From Pomacea canaliculata (Eukaryota > Mollusca > Gastropoda > Architaenioglossa > Ampullariidae): a stretch of 64,000 nt of DNA. This document shows positions 37,997 through 50,212 of the stretch, piece after piece. The first letter of the stretch is position 1, and each line of letters starts with the position of its first letter. Under the pieces are notes generated by a model, which was not told where the DNA came from, ran no database searches, and worked only from the letters and a program-made list of their open reading frames with translations. A program made the translations under genes and the position numbers. The stretch lies in the NCBI RefSeq assembly GCF_003073045.1, contig NC_037603.1, forward strand, positions 18,110,192 to 18,174,191, given 5' to 3'.

Positions 37997-40259
37997 TTAA
38001 ACGGTGCGCACCGTGGAGTATGGTCGTTTTTGCTCTCCGGGAACAAAAATATAAGTCTTCCTGCCGATGTGCTGCAGACATTTGCCAACGGTGCCAGTAA
38101 CCCCTCGCCAAAGGTTGGTCTGGGCGCTCAACCCTACTGCCCGCGGCACTGGACGTGGGCTACACGGAAGACAATCCACCTCGTGCAGCAGACGCATCAT
38201 GCGGAGTCCACGGCCTAGTTCCGCTGATTCAGCCGCTTCGCGCTTGATGCGCGGAGGATAACGAGCGGATGTCGGAAGCTGGTAGGAGTGCATCAACGTG
38301 GCCATGCGAAACCCGCGGTCCAGTCGGGCGTTGTCGTCTGCTTCTGGCTTGACACGCGGCTGGGGCCGCGGCGTGACTTCGTTGCGTCCGTATCTGCACA
38401 CAAGTCGAGAAGCGGACCACAAGCTTTGAAGACTAAGCCGCGAATATTCAATTAAAGATGAATGATGCATTACATCTGATCTATAGCTGTGACCCCAGGG
38501 AACTACCGACACCAGTCATGTCCACGTGGCTGTGGACTAAACGCAAGATGCATGGAAATCTCTACATCAATCGCTTTGTGTTTTTGCTCAGTCTTGCTAT
38601 GACCATTAGAGTGAGATTTAGGGTAACGCATGCATAAGGGTTCTTAGTACGACGTGTTTGTAACATGTCGTCAGAGACCATTCTGGTCATCCAGCTGTCC
38701 AAAATGTGTGATTAACATGCCGATCGATTATGCTTCTGCCAAGTCCCTACTGTCTAAAGGCATTAGAAATCAATATAAGAATTACATGGAGGCCAAGTTC
38801 ATCATCAAATTGTTAGATGCCCCATTCGGCATCAGCTATGGCATTATACTGGATGGTCTCGTAATATTACGATATACAAATTGAACCTCTATAAACGTGA
38901 TTGAAAACTCTCTCTCTCTCACACACACACAGAGATATGAGGTTGTTACGCACCATACAATATACAGAAGACATTTTTAAAAAGTCATTTAAAGGATTAT
39001 GGAACAAATGGATCTTCATTAAATGGGAATGGAGGATATTTCTGCTCTAGTCTTCAATGAGATCTCATGTCTGAAGGTTTTAGGCGGTCTTCATGCGGAA
39101 AATAACAGTGAGGCAGTCTGATAAACGATGCCGTGGCATTTAGAAAAAGAGAACCAACGTATTGTATTGGATATTTACTTGTGGATGTTGTCTCTCATCC
39201 GTTTGCCCATGCTAAGTGTGGCTATGCCTTGACCCTCAGGTTTGATCCTTGGCACCGCTCGCGACGACAATGCCATGGTGCCATATTTGTGGAGAATGTT
39301 GTACATGCGTTTTCCCTACGAAAAGGAAAGGTTTATCACAGTTAACAAAAGACATTCAAATCAGCAACGTGCGTGCGTGGGTGCGTCCGTCGGTCCGTGT
39401 ATATGCTTGATTGCGGTTTTTCAGTGTTTGTCTTGCACGTTGTTCTGTATGTGTGTACAGTATTCCGGTACGCATTTACCTGCATGAGCCTGGATGAATG
39501 CGTGGGCAGACGAGCGAACGGATGAAAAGTATAATGGCTGACAATGTGTGCATGTGTGCATCATGGTAAATTAAATAAAGCACGCAGTGATAACCTCACC
39601 TTGGCCATTTCTGCAGTGTCCTTCGCCTCATCCTTGACCCGTGGCTGCCTCGGAGTGGGGCTGTTCTGGGCGTACTCGTGGATGACTACCCGCATGCGTT
39701 TCCCTCTGCTGACAGTCGCAATCTGCTCCCCTTCTGGCTTAATTCTAGGTGGTGCTGTTGCTGGACGAGGGGTGGCTGTTCCTGGTTGATTCAGATGGTA
39801 AATGAGAAATAATAGACATGTGCACACTTAACGACCAGATACATTGAAAAATCCTTCATAAATTCTTCGCTAGAATTGCGTTTTACAGTGCGCGTGTATG
39901 TGTGTGTGTTAGTGTAATTGAAACAGTAGTCATTCAGGTCTTTTTTTATCCTTTTAAATCATGGACCAGAGTACAGTTAGCTGGCTTGATTTTGTTTTAA
40001 GTTACATACCGTTTAACAGGGGACCTACGTTGCCATGCCAGCCCATCTTGTAGTTAACCTTGGAGGCAGAAGTGGGACATCTTGGTTCAGGCCTCGGGCT
40101 GGGGGTCGTTGGACAGGAAGAGCCAAAGGCCACTTTTTCGACACTTCCTCTGTTGCGGATGTAGTTGGGCATTCCTTCCGATTTGATTCGAGACCCAAGA
40201 GGAGGCGAAGAAGTTTGCCGCCATGTCGGAATCTCTGGAACGCTGTGCTTAGCTACCAT
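37997..40259 (-). CDS. Protein made of eight tandem 35/36-residue repeats, function unknown
   Basis: Four coding exons: 40010-40259, 39600-39781, 39179-39315 and 37997-38393. All junctions fit by phase (1, 0, 2) with consensus splice sites. They total 966 bases and encode 321 residues. The ATG at 40259 is chosen because an in-frame TGA lies just inside the exon, right after its acceptor CTCTTCCAG, so earlier exons are non-coding. A repeat with consensus PRxKPEaxxxAxxxRGkRM, then xxxLHxYg, recurs through the whole protein. Its key Arg falls at residues 24, 60, 96, 131, 167, 203, 238 and 274, a spacing of 35 or 36. Units 3-7 are strong; units 1, 2 and 8 are divergent. The protein is basic and Pro-rich between units, with no signal peptide or membrane helix. 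I do not recognise the family. A lattice- or filament-binding role, such as on ciliary microtubules, is only a guess from the regular repeat. Confidence 0.85.
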
Positions 40260-43159
40260 ACTTCACTGGAAGAGTAATTGAACATTCGAAGACGCTTTCA
40301 TCTACGACATTCCATCTTGTGGAGTTGACACCACAGTTAAAGGGCTCGCATTTAAGTAGGCAGTAATACATGTATTATCATAATTGGTCGTAGTGCGTAC
40401 CTGTAAATATTGAAGATGAAAAGGCATGTTGACAAACGAAGAAAAAAAAAAAAACACGTACGAACTTATATGAAGCCTGGCTTTATCAAGACACTGTTGG
40501 AACTCAACGAACACCAAGACTAAGAAAACAATGAGGCCCACAATACATTGTCCTAAATTCAAGACTTCTACTGTCCTTACCGGTCCTTACACATAAATTG
40601 TTCTTGTGTCAGTGTCGCTGAAACTACGTCCACATACGTCTTATCGACGTGGCAACGTAACAAGAATCAGTGCACAAGCATACACAGTTCCAAAACCAGC
40701 AAACAGCTATATAGCTACTCAAAAATAAATCGTCCTTGCTGAAACGCCGGGTTATCAGTACCTGATTTACCCTTGTGCGAGAGATATGTCGAATGGCTTC
40801 TATGAACAGAATTAACGCTGAGCTCTTGTCAAGAGAAGTCGAACGGCAGACCCATTGAGTCTACTGCCTAATGTATGCGTGTCGCTGGACGAGGAGAGCG
40901 GGGGAAGGGTGGCGCGTTGGGGTTTGGGTGCGGCATACTATGCCTCACCTTTTGGCCTCGTATACGTAGCTGCTTGAATGCCTGTGTTTACCACACAAAT
41001 GCTATTTTTGTATCTATCACTTAGGAAATTCGATAGCATGACACATGATTTACGTTTACCGATATCCTTGTACCAAATTATGTGTCGTTTTCCCTTTTAT
41101 TTTTTTAGTGGGGAAATAATACTTGCTTTGTACATAATTTTCAAAAGCCCATAATTATTTTGCCCGTCGGGTTAATCTTGCCTTGGAATTAAAAAAAAAG
41201 TTTAATGTGATGAAAAAAACTATATAGAAGTCGCAGGGCATTACAGATGAACGACTTTAGTTGTGTTTGATAGCCTTTGTATTGACTGCCCCAAAACGAC
41301 CAACAGGAGCCAGAGTGATGGTCTTGACTGGCAGGTTGTTACTGAATATATGTAACATTACAGGTGTTCGTAATGTAAGTTTCGTGTTGCGTGTTTCTCT
41401 AGCTGCCACTAAAAAATAGAAGTATCAGTCGGGGCTTCGATCTCGCCGTGATATAGCCATATAGTTGCTGACACGGAGTTCATCACAAACATCATGGATT
41501 CGATCGTACCTTTGTCACAGAGTTCATATTTTGATTTACTGTCGGAGTATTTTTTTTTCAACGTGATATTTTGAGAATACACGAGGCTAGCTCATCCTGT
41601 AAGTGAACGACACATAAATACTAGGTAGGGCAGGACTCAGGTAGAAGTCTGTGTACATTTAGCCATTCCTCCGAGTTGTCGTTCTTGGAAAAAAACTTTC
41701 CTCACCTCTTCTGTTAAAGAGTTTCAATGGGTTGTGTTACGAAACACCTTGCATCTTATATAAGCATGACTATCAAAATTAGTCTGTGTCAGCGACCAAT
41801 CCTACTGTTACACAGGTGACACTTACTCGCAACTGTGTGGTGTGCTATGCTTAGCAAATTGTTTAAAATTGGGATTTGTTCTGCGATCAATGTTTGCGAA
41901 TAATTCGTCTGCTATTCGACTTTCTGTGTTTTTCGTCAGTTCTCTTCTGGGGAAAAGTGATTAATCATGCTTCCAGGAGGAAATCTGTATATGGAAATCA
42001 ATTGTTCTTTTTAATTTGTTAGGTTACCAAGTTCAGTGCAACCGTGTGTACTCCACCCAGTAGAAAACGTTAACTGTGAGAGAGTTTTGTCCAGAAATCT
42101 ACATACCTGCATTTGTAACAGGCATGTAAACACACTCAATATTCCACGGGTAAGATGTTTTCTTCATTAATTTGCCGATTCTAATAACTTGTGATTAAAC
42201 TTTGCATAATGTATTGCTTCCTTCCCCCTTGGGTAATCATTTTGTTATCCACGTGTAATTATAGTTTTATGAGTGTTTTATGATTTATGATAGCATTAAC
42301 ATTAAAATGTTTGTGTCACAATGATTTAGCTATGGTCAGATACAAATATCATGAGCATATGTGGTTTAAAGAAGGTTTCATGTTGTGCATTGTTTCAGAT
42401 TTCTTCCAAAGCACGCTCCTTTCATGTGTCTGCATCTGTAGTATCGCTGTTTCTGGTGACTTTGCCAGCACGTGTTGAAACACTACTCAGGACAAGTCTC
42501 AGGCACCACAGTGACTCAGAGTCAGACAGTGAAGTTAAAGATCATGGAGTAAAGTTTGTATACTTGTTACCCCACCCCACCCTCCAAAACAAAGTGCTTA
42601 AAACTAACTTTTAGGTCATAAAGAAACTCTGCATGTAAATTACATCTACAACTCTTGATAAGATAGCATAATCAGTAAGTTACAAATAATACAAATAATT
42701 TGCTACATTTTTGCTGGAGCCATTGTTGTATCTATATAGATTATTTGCAGTAGACAATGTAGAATGGAGTATATATACATATACATTTTCATTACCAGTT
42801 TCTGTAAAATCCATTAAAAAGTAACTTTCATATTAAAGATGGCTTTCAGATGAACTGTTGAACTACCACAGAGAATGACTCATCCTTAATGATACATCAT
42901 TATCCAAAGGCCAGCTCTTGAACTACATAATGCACAAAATTCAAATAAAGGCTATAGTTGCTTGCTGCTTATTTTCAATAAACATTTCACTTCTGCATGG
43001 AATGCTCTATCTGTAATGGCCAGAAAACTGTCCAACATTTTTTCCACTTCTTCTTCAAGGTTTGTATCTCAACTTTTCATTGTAGTTGCACATATCGAAG
43101 TATTATTATTTTTTATATAAGATACTTTGTGACATTATTGCTTTCCTTTTTTGAAACAG
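40260..43159. other. Region between divergent genes
   Basis: The 36-residue-repeat gene points left and the J1-crystallin-like gene points right, so both promoters and their non-coding first exons should lie here. I could not place them. Apart from the LINE end at 41440, only short non-conserved frames are seen. Confidence 0.4.
41440..41490 (+). repeat. LINE 3'-end fragment
   Basis: CGCCGTGATATAGCC and TTGCTGACACGG match the 3' terminus of the LINE relic at 3632-3666 with a few changes. Only the terminal 50 bases are recognisable. Confidence 0.45.
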
Positions 43160-43169
43160 AGAAGTTGTC

Positions 43170-46155
43170 ATGATGCAGAAACCAGAACTTTCAGGTGCTT
43201 TGAAACAAGCCAAAGAAGAGGCTTTATATGGGCTTTTGGTGGCTGATGCTCTTTCTATGCCTGTCCACTGGTATTATAATCCTGATGATATTAAACGTGA
43301 CTATGGAAAATGGCTGAGAGGCTTCACAGCTCCTAACAAAAAGCACCCATCTTCTATTTTGTCTTTATCTGCTGTTGGTAAGGACATAATGATGACCAGG
43401 GTTTAGATCTGAACAGTTGAGAGCATTTATGCACAAACCTTTCACACCTTTTATCCTTGGTACATGTACCAAAAGCTCTTTACCCTAGTCTAATTCACAA
43501 TTGCATAATTGCACACATACATCCACTTTATCATTATATCATATAAATACACACACTGGGAACATAAACCCTTTAAAGAACTATTTAAATCTCCACAGGA
43601 AAGGAATAGAACCAGACATTTTGACTTTTTAGCTCATTATTTTAACAAAAGTCATTGTCTTAGTACAGAAACTCTATCTTGATTTTATGTACGGAGGCGA
43701 AGTCAACACTATAGCACAGATGTAGTAGTAATGTGTTGACGTTCTTCTGTCCAGATGGCAGTGGAAGGGGCACAGAGGGATCCACCCTACTCATAGGAAA
43801 CATTATACTGCACGACAAGCTGAAGTACTGGACAGGGGGGAGTTCTACTCATTATCATCAAGGTAGATGAAAGTAGTGGTACAAGACTATGAAAAACTTT
43901 TGTGCATAATGTAATGATCCTTGCTTTTAATTCTTGAAAACAGAGGGCACAAAGAGTTTCCCATTAACTTGTCAAAACAGGTCTGGAAATTGTCTGTATT
44001 TGATAAAAGCTTATGTTTTGGGGCCTTCTTATTTGAAATTTTTTTGTGTCTGAAATATAGGTATGAATGCAGGAGACAATACCCTCAATGCTATCATGGC
44101 ATTAGAAATGATTAAGTCAATGAACATGAGAGACCCGGAGCTTACTAGACCAGTCAAAGAAGTGAGGGGTGGAGTGCTGGAGGACTATGTCCAATTCATG
44201 ACAACACCAGGGTCTCATAATGACACGTATGCAGAGTCATTTCATCGATCATTCTTCAAGGACTGGGTGATGATGGAACCTCACCCAAGAACTGCAGATG
44301 AGCTGATAAAGTTTGCTGAAGAGAGGTGAGATGATTGTAAATTCCTACACAGCTTTAGTCATCAGATGCTGAGAAAGTTTTCAGTGTTCCTTGTGAGATA
44401 TCTTTCCCAATTTTATTTATTTATTTTTTTTATTTGTTACCCCTTGACAAATGATTGTGATATTTAATTGTCTCCATTGATGAATAGAAACAATTAAAAC
44501 ATTTTCCTTGAAATCAAGAAACTTGCTGTTATCAAAATTATTTTACTTGACCAGCCTGGTGTTATCTCTTCAATAAAATTAGATGTAATTAAAAATATTA
44601 TACTTTACCAGACTAATGTAATTCCTGTAATCAAATTAAATGTTGCACAGCAAATTAAATTGGAAATTTATTACTAAATATTTTATTAGTTTACAATCTT
44701 TATGGGATTTATGAAAACCCTCAACATTTTCATGTGCTTATCATCCTTAGCAAGAGTCACCATTTTTATCTTCTTGTCCTTATCTGAAAACAGAAAATGT
44801 ATCAGTTTTGCTTAAATTATTTTTTAAGGAGCAAGCGAAAGATGACTCAGAAGCCAGACTCCCAGCTTGGTGTTATAGGATCTCTTGTGCCAGCAATACC
44901 ATGGATTCTTCACTCTGCACACAAATCCGAAAAAGAATGTGCAAAAGAAACGGTTGACTTTGTTCGCTTAACTCATCCAGTTCCAGCTCTGCTGCCTTTT
45001 GTAGACATGTACGCTCGTCTTTTACATGCTGTGTTGAATGGACATGACCTTAAAACGGAAGTCTTGAAAGTCCTAAGTCATTCTGATCTTGGAGGTCCAT
45101 CTAAAAGACAGATGATTCTAAGTTTGCTTGATAAAGCTTCCAGGTTTGTTAATATTTCTTTGTTTTCTTAAGTCAACATAAATGAATTAATGAATAAAAA
45201 AAAAATATCACACACATGCACACATTCCAACCCCTGTGGGACCCCGGGGTATGCTTGCCTAGCAAGCATTGTAAGAATAGGGTCCCTGCCATCCAGCCAG
45301 GCATGTCGTAAGAGGCGACTAAGGTGGACACCTCACCTAGAGGTAAATTAGGTTGTGGTAGGGCTAACAACCCCACCATGTAAAAAAAAGTATGTTACAG
45401 AACTAAAACCAGAGAACTCGTCACAGATGCGGAGGTAATGAAGCACACCAGGTGACTGGACTAATGACGGACGACAGCCAAACCCGAAAGGGAGCTGGCG
45501 CCCGACAGTGGATTTACTGAAGCCGAGGCAGAAGTTGAGGGTGGGGTGCTGGAACGTCCAGACCTTGTACCAGACTGGCAGGATGCTCCAACTAGTCAAG
45601 GAGTTTGACAACTACAACTTGGACATAGTCAGTGAGTCAGAATTTGCTTGGAGTTTTGATGGTTGATCAGCAATCATGCTAATTGCAACTTGTCAAACCA
45701 ACCTTTTTGATGTCATGGTGGGACTCACGCAGATAGACACGGTACAGAGAGATCTTGAATGCAAAAATCAGGTTTGGCACCAGCAAGGAACATATTTCAA
45801 AGACCAGATTTTGCAGCAGTGAAGACACTGTTTTTTTCCAGCAGTTTGACAATCTTGGAAGCAAGAGCACACAAAGTCTGGACCCATAGAAGTGACAAGC
45901 TAGATGTTGCTTGTCAGCATGAAGTATTGAGCATTTTGTATGTGATTATAGAGCATATATATATAGTCTTTGTTCCTAACTGAATGGACCGCCATATGTC
46001 CTTTAGACCATAAAGTGTTTTGCCATAGAACTCAAAATTTAAAAAAAATTCATTTCAAAAACTACGCAGGGGAGAACTGCCACAGAGGTGCAGCACTGGG
46101 AGCGTTGCTAGGAGCTGCAGCGTCCAGAAGAGGAAAGAAGATCCAGCAATACTGA
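43170..46155 (+). CDS. J1-crystallin-like / ADP-ribosylglycohydrolase-family protein
   Basis: Exons 43160-43377 (start ATG 43170), 43755-43862, 44061-44325, 44829-45143 and 46070-46155 are supported. The N-terminus reads ALYGLLVADALSMPVHWYY, like the start of the ADP-ribosylglycohydrolase fold; GMNAGDNTLNA and the C-terminal ENCHRGAALGALLGAA match this fold's conserved metal-site region. Family members cleave ADP-ribose-protein bonds, or serve as lens crystallin J1 without known activity; the Thr/Asp metal ligands cannot all be judged here. Exons 1-4 join cleanly (phases 1, 1, 2). Exon 4 ends in phase 2 at a weak donor (GTTTGT), but the last exon needs phase 1. The exon that should hold the conserved STACY/SWPSVLYLA and NTNVG segment is missing from 45144-46069. 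The gene may be broken, alternatively spliced or misassembled. Confidence 0.8.
45215..45660 (+). mobile_element. LINE 5' fragment with endonuclease N-terminus
   Basis: Within the last intron of the J1-crystallin-like gene, 45535-45656 encodes KLRVGCWNVQTLYQTGRM then LDIVSESEFAW, the N-terminal APE-type endonuclease motif of RTE-like LINEs (the consensus being LRVGTWNVRTL and LDILGISE). Upstream, 45215-45410 looks like the element's 5' UTR (CGTAAGAGGCGACTAAGG and GGCTAACAACCCCACCATG). No reverse transcriptase follows. Retention of the 5' part without the 3' part is the reverse of usual LINE truncation. Confidence 0.7.
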
Positions 46156-48145
46156 GGGACAACTTGAACTCAATGAAGGTTGCAGCCAATGATGCTGCGT
46201 GGGCATGAACAAGTTATGAACAATGAGACCATTTCTGGCTTATTTTACAAGGAGAACTTTTGCTGGCTTGCTTCACACAGAGATCTGCTGGCTTATTTCA
46301 CACAGGCATATGTCGTTGTGTGCACCACTCTCATAGATTTTGGTACTGAACAGCTACATAAAGATGCAAGTATAAGGTTTAAAATTGAAAAACAACTGAC
46401 TGTGATTAATTCTTAAACAGATTTTGTCAATTCTTATAGATTTTTGTGCTGCAATATCTATGTAAAGATGCAAGAATAAGATTGAAAAGTTGGAAGAAAA
46501 AAACTCATGTCTCTGAGTTCTTCATAAATTCTTGCTTATTTGTGTTACTGTGTGTTGTGAGAGAAAAACTGAGAGTTATGTTTCGAATGGTGGTGAATGA
46601 ATTTTATGCCTGCTGGTAATGAGTACTCGTGCACCTATTGTAAAGTGTCCTAAAGCCATCTCGATCTATTGGTTGATTATAGGGGGTTCTATAAATTATT
46701 ATCATTATTGTTGTTGATTTATCATCCTCATAATACAGCTTTTTGTTTCACATACCTACAGATGCAAGAATAAGATTGAAAGTGGAAAAAATAGCATGTC
46801 TAGTCTAAACTTCCTTTCATGTTCAGCAAAATTTAAAACATAAAAACTGCATGAAGAAATGTTTATTTTAAACGCTAACCCACCCCTGCATGATTGTAGC
46901 AAGTGGAACAGCCCATGACAACCTAACGCATAGTGAGTTTGTTAAAGCGATGCAAGAAGCTACAGCTTCGTACCTGTAATTTATACCTAGCTTCGTCGTG
47001 AGCGAACTGCCTGCAGACTAGGCTGATCTTGTGTCTATGGCGGAACCAGGCTAGGGAGCAGACCTTAGTCGATTTGTCACACAGCCGTGAGACAATTAAT
47101 CAAGTGTGTGTGTGTGACCCCATTATTTTCTTTACCACCACCACAAAGACACAAAAAGTGCATTGCATCTGGCTAAAAAAAAATTCTGTTATAGTGTTAA
47201 TGGTTATTCTCCGGTTAAACTTATTATCACAAGAAATTCCAAAAGTTCATCTGAAGGATCGTTTACACTTCTGTGTTACCTTTTGTACTTGTGTTTGTTT
47301 GTTGATTTGACCACCACAGCTGTACGTCAAATTAATATCTGTGTATGGTAGAGTTTTGTGTGTGATGAATTAAGTGTGTCCCCGCATAAGTATTTGTGAG
47401 ACTGGTGTGTGCGCTCTTTCTCCCGGAAGAATGTGTCCATTAAATTCCGCGGCATGCAGAAAATGACGGTAGCCAGCACAATTTATGATGGTTATTTCCA
47501 TCTGTCTCTGGTCGTGAGCAGCTACTTTGTCCGCCTCACCAAGAGGTCTTGTACCGACGAGACTTAAAAAACGAGAGAGAGAGAGATGTTGGCGAATAAA
47601 ACAAACCTAGTGTCACTCTTTGCAACATATATAAAAGGCATCACTATAAAAGATTTTTGTGACAAATGCGGTTTGGGCGTCTTGCCATTGTATATCCTGG
47701 AATGTGAGAGGTAACTGGAGTTAACTGAAATGTGTAAGCAGTAGGCAACGACTAAAATACAGACCTGAAAATGAGTGGTTTTCTCATTTTTACAGAAAAA
47801 TCGTGACACAATCAATGAAAACTTGAGCTGCTGAAAAGGACTGCTTGCAGAGGTTAGACATGTAGGGAAAATGGAGTTTCCGCAAACCAAGCCATTTTAA
47901 GTCTACCACTTTTGATAAGTCATTCCCGTGTCGGCAGGTAAGAAAAAAATTTAATTATTTTCTTTTCATTCCCCCTCTCTCTCTTTCCCTAGCTCGGGCT
48001 TAATTTCCTTTTCTATCTTTTTAATTCTGTGCAAGAAAAGTATACATGCACTTAATTGCAGCTACATATACATCTATATTTATGTGGACTATTAGAGTAC
48101 ATAACACCTATTTACACTTTCTCACATTCTAATACACACGTGAGT
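46156..48145. other. Downstream of the J1-crystallin-like gene, no gene recognised
   Basis: AT-rich sequence. A LINE-like tail (GGTTCTATAAATTATTATC then ATT/GTT repeats) lies near 46683-46715. Sequence around 46975-47560 is more GC-balanced and could hide a diverged repeat or the first exon of the lectin-like gene, but nothing is firm. Confidence 0.35.
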
Positions 48146-48369
48146 AAGGTGACCAGACGTCCCGCATTTGGCGGGACAGTCCCGCTTTTGACCTCGTGTC
48201 CCGCCTGAATATCGGGCAGGACGCCCAATGTCCCGCTTTCTGGCTTTCTGGCAAGTCCATCAAATGTCCCGGTTGTCTTTAAAAATCACTTTTTTCGGCG
48301 TTTTTTGACTGTGACGACACCATCATCGGCACGTGTCCCGCTTTCGCCCCCGAAACGTCTGGTCACCTT
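48146..48369. mobile_element. hAT-type MITE with perfect inverted ends and 8-bp target duplication
   Basis: The 224-base element begins AAGGTGACCAGACG and ends CGTCTGGTCACCTT, perfect 14-base inverted repeats. It is flanked by the perfect 8-base direct repeat ACGTGAGT at 48138-48145 and 48370-48377. The interior is studded with GTCCCGC motifs on both strands (CGTCCCGCATTTGG, GTCCCGCTTTC), which can form a long hairpin. There is no coding capacity. Intact ends suggest a fairly recent insertion. Confidence 0.9.
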
Positions 48370-48886
48370 ACGTGAGTATAATTTAACATTGACTATAGCA
48401 TCGATATCCGGCGTAAGCCCGAGTCGATTTCTTCATCAAACTCTTTCAACTGTGATTTTATTGTCAACTTTCAATCTTACCACTTCATTCAACTGACTAA
48501 TGAAAATGCACGGCCTCAGTGTAACTAATTAAATAGGAAGTGATTGTTTACTTTTGCCAAAATCTTTGCCAAAATACTGTTAAATTGGGGAGTAACTGAT
48601 GAACTTTAAAATAAAGATGATTTAGAGTGAAATACATGAACGAATTGCCTGTAGAATAAAGGAATATTTCTGTAATTCGACTAGGATATGACAGAAGGTG
48701 TGTGGATATGCGTAACGATCCAGCGGACAAGTACACACACCCACACACATTGCCAGTGCTTTTTTTTTTTTTGCTTTTTTTTTTATCAGTGACTTCACCA
48801 TACCATGTCCTTCTGATGTAGGTTGATTAACCAGACCTTAAATTTTTGTGCAGAGGACATTCACTCCACCGGGACCAGCTGCCCCC

Positions 48887-49366
48887 ATGTTCTTCGGAAT
48901 GATCATTATATCCGTCATGGTTGCCATGACTAACATTATAGCATCATCTGCCGACTCCTCTCGGCGAAACCATTCGTATTTCTGTGAGAAAGGAGAGTAC
49001 CACCTGTACTGCAGGGAAGGCATGCATTTGAAAATTTACGCCGCTTGGTTTGGTCGCTTCGCAGACGACCGCGTGAACTGCATCCTTCCACGGGGAGACG
49101 GCGTAGACTCGCATCCCCTGGCGAGGACCTGTGGATCGTCCGTGCAGAAGCTTGTCGGAAGCGTGTGCAGTGACTGGTGCACTTTGCAAGTCGTCAGCTT
49201 GGACGTCAGTGACGGGGAAGGTCATGTACCATGTCCTCCAAACACAACCAGATACTTGTACATTGAGTTCGAATGTTCGACAGCTGGTGCGAGTACGGGT
49301 GTCACCACTTATGCGATGCTCCTGACTTTGTCAGCTTTGGCATTCATGTTGAATCAGGGTGTGTAA
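48887..49366 (+). CDS. Secreted SUEL-type lectin-like protein, probably GPI-anchored (paralogue 1)
   Basis: The ATG at 48887 follows a splice acceptor (TTTTTGTGCAG at 48853), so a non-coding first exon lies upstream. The 159-residue product starts with a hydrophobic signal peptide (MFFGMIIISVMVAM...). A single domain of about 100 residues has eight cysteines in the D-galactoside/rhamnose-binding lectin (SUEL) order: FCEKGEYHLYC, AWFGRF, VNC, TCGSS, VCSDWC, PCPPNTTRYLYIEFEC. The AxxGR pattern after the second Cys fits the SUEL beta-strand core. Two N-glycosylation sites (NHS, NTT) are present. The end is a small-residue patch (STAGASTG) followed by a hydrophobic tail (YAMLLTLSALAFML), the form of a GPI-attachment signal. 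It shares this architecture with the gene at 51799, so the two are tandem paralogues. Ligand and tissue are unknown. Confidence 0.8.
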   Translation: MFFGMIIISVMVAMTNIIASSADSSRRNHSYFCEKGEYHLYCREGMHLKIYAAWFGRFADDRVNCILPRGDGVDSHPLARTCGSSVQKLVGSVCSDWCTLQVVSLDVSDGEGHVPCPPNTTRYLYIEFECSTAGASTGVTTYAMLLTLSALAFMLNQGV

Positions 49367-50039
49367 GTACATATAAGACAACGGAAGTTACCTGACAAAC
49401 CTAAAGACACGATACGGCCTCGACTCTGTGCACATAACAGCGACTACAAGTCTGTAATCGGTCGGCCAGACAATCTTTTTGATGAGTCAACTCATTCGCA
49501 CTAATACAGAAATTCCCTAATACAGTCTCGTGTCGTTGTTTCACATCTCGCCACGTATAACAGAAGTGATTATCCCTGAGATATCTCAGTGTGGTTTGTT
49601 GCACTTCAAGTCGCCACCAAAAAAAAAAAACAACAAAAAAACAAAAACAATCAAACAAACAAAAAAAACCCCACCAAATCAAAAGAAAAAAAAACAACTA
49701 AATCCCATAATGTAGAGATATGCAAGTGTGATTCTCTTTCATAGTTTTAATGCGTGTGTGTTTGCGTGCGCGCCAATTAACCATAAATTGCTGTTTTCTG
49801 CAATTCTAACTCAACTCCTTTTAAATCAGAAAATCACAGCTTCAGTACAAATGTAACATTCCAAATACCTTTCATTGATCACTTCGTGCACCCATCTATC
49901 TGCAAAAATAAACGGCTTCTTGAGATTTGTATGGCTTTATTACATTATCGTTCAAAGCTGAACTTAAACTTGAAATTATGAATAGATCATCTTAGTTTAG
50001 TTTAATTTTTAATCGGTTAAACTCAAGCATGTAAATGGA
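49367..50039. other. 3' UTR / intergenic, with an A-rich tract
   Basis: Contains an A/C-rich low-complexity run at 49617-49697 and no conserved frame. Confidence 0.4.
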
Positions 50040-50212
50040 CAGTTGGTGGCAAGAGGAAACGTGGTCGGCCAAAAGAAACATAACAGAGAACTAAACGACC
50101 AGAAAATGTCCTGGAACATAGTTAAACTTGCTGCTGACAGACACAAATGGAGGTCTCTGGTTGATGCCTCATGTGCCACCTAGAGGAGTCATTAAGTAAG
50201 TAAAGTAAGTAT
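50040..50212 (+). mobile_element. LINE 3'-end relic
   Basis: The plus strand encodes, with frame changes, the ORF2 C-terminus pattern of RTE-like LINEs: VGGKRKRGRPKET, then WNIVKLAADRHKWRSLVDASCAT with small gaps. It is followed by a TAAGTAAAGTAAG-type tail, the short tandem repeat where such elements end. It is strongly 5'-truncated. Confidence 0.6.

Noticed and set aside
40302-40562. 86-codon minus-strand frame upstream of the repeat gene
   Set aside because: An in-frame stop at the next exon's edge makes it non-coding for that gene, and it shows no repeat unit.
45759-45983. Possible missing exon of the J1-crystallin-like gene
   Set aside because: None of the frames shows the conserved STACY or SWPSVLYLA residues, and no suitable acceptor/donor pair fits phases 2 to 1.
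46911-47560. Possible LTR or SINE in a GC-balanced stretch
   Set aside because: No terminal repeats, A/B boxes or coding motif could be found.
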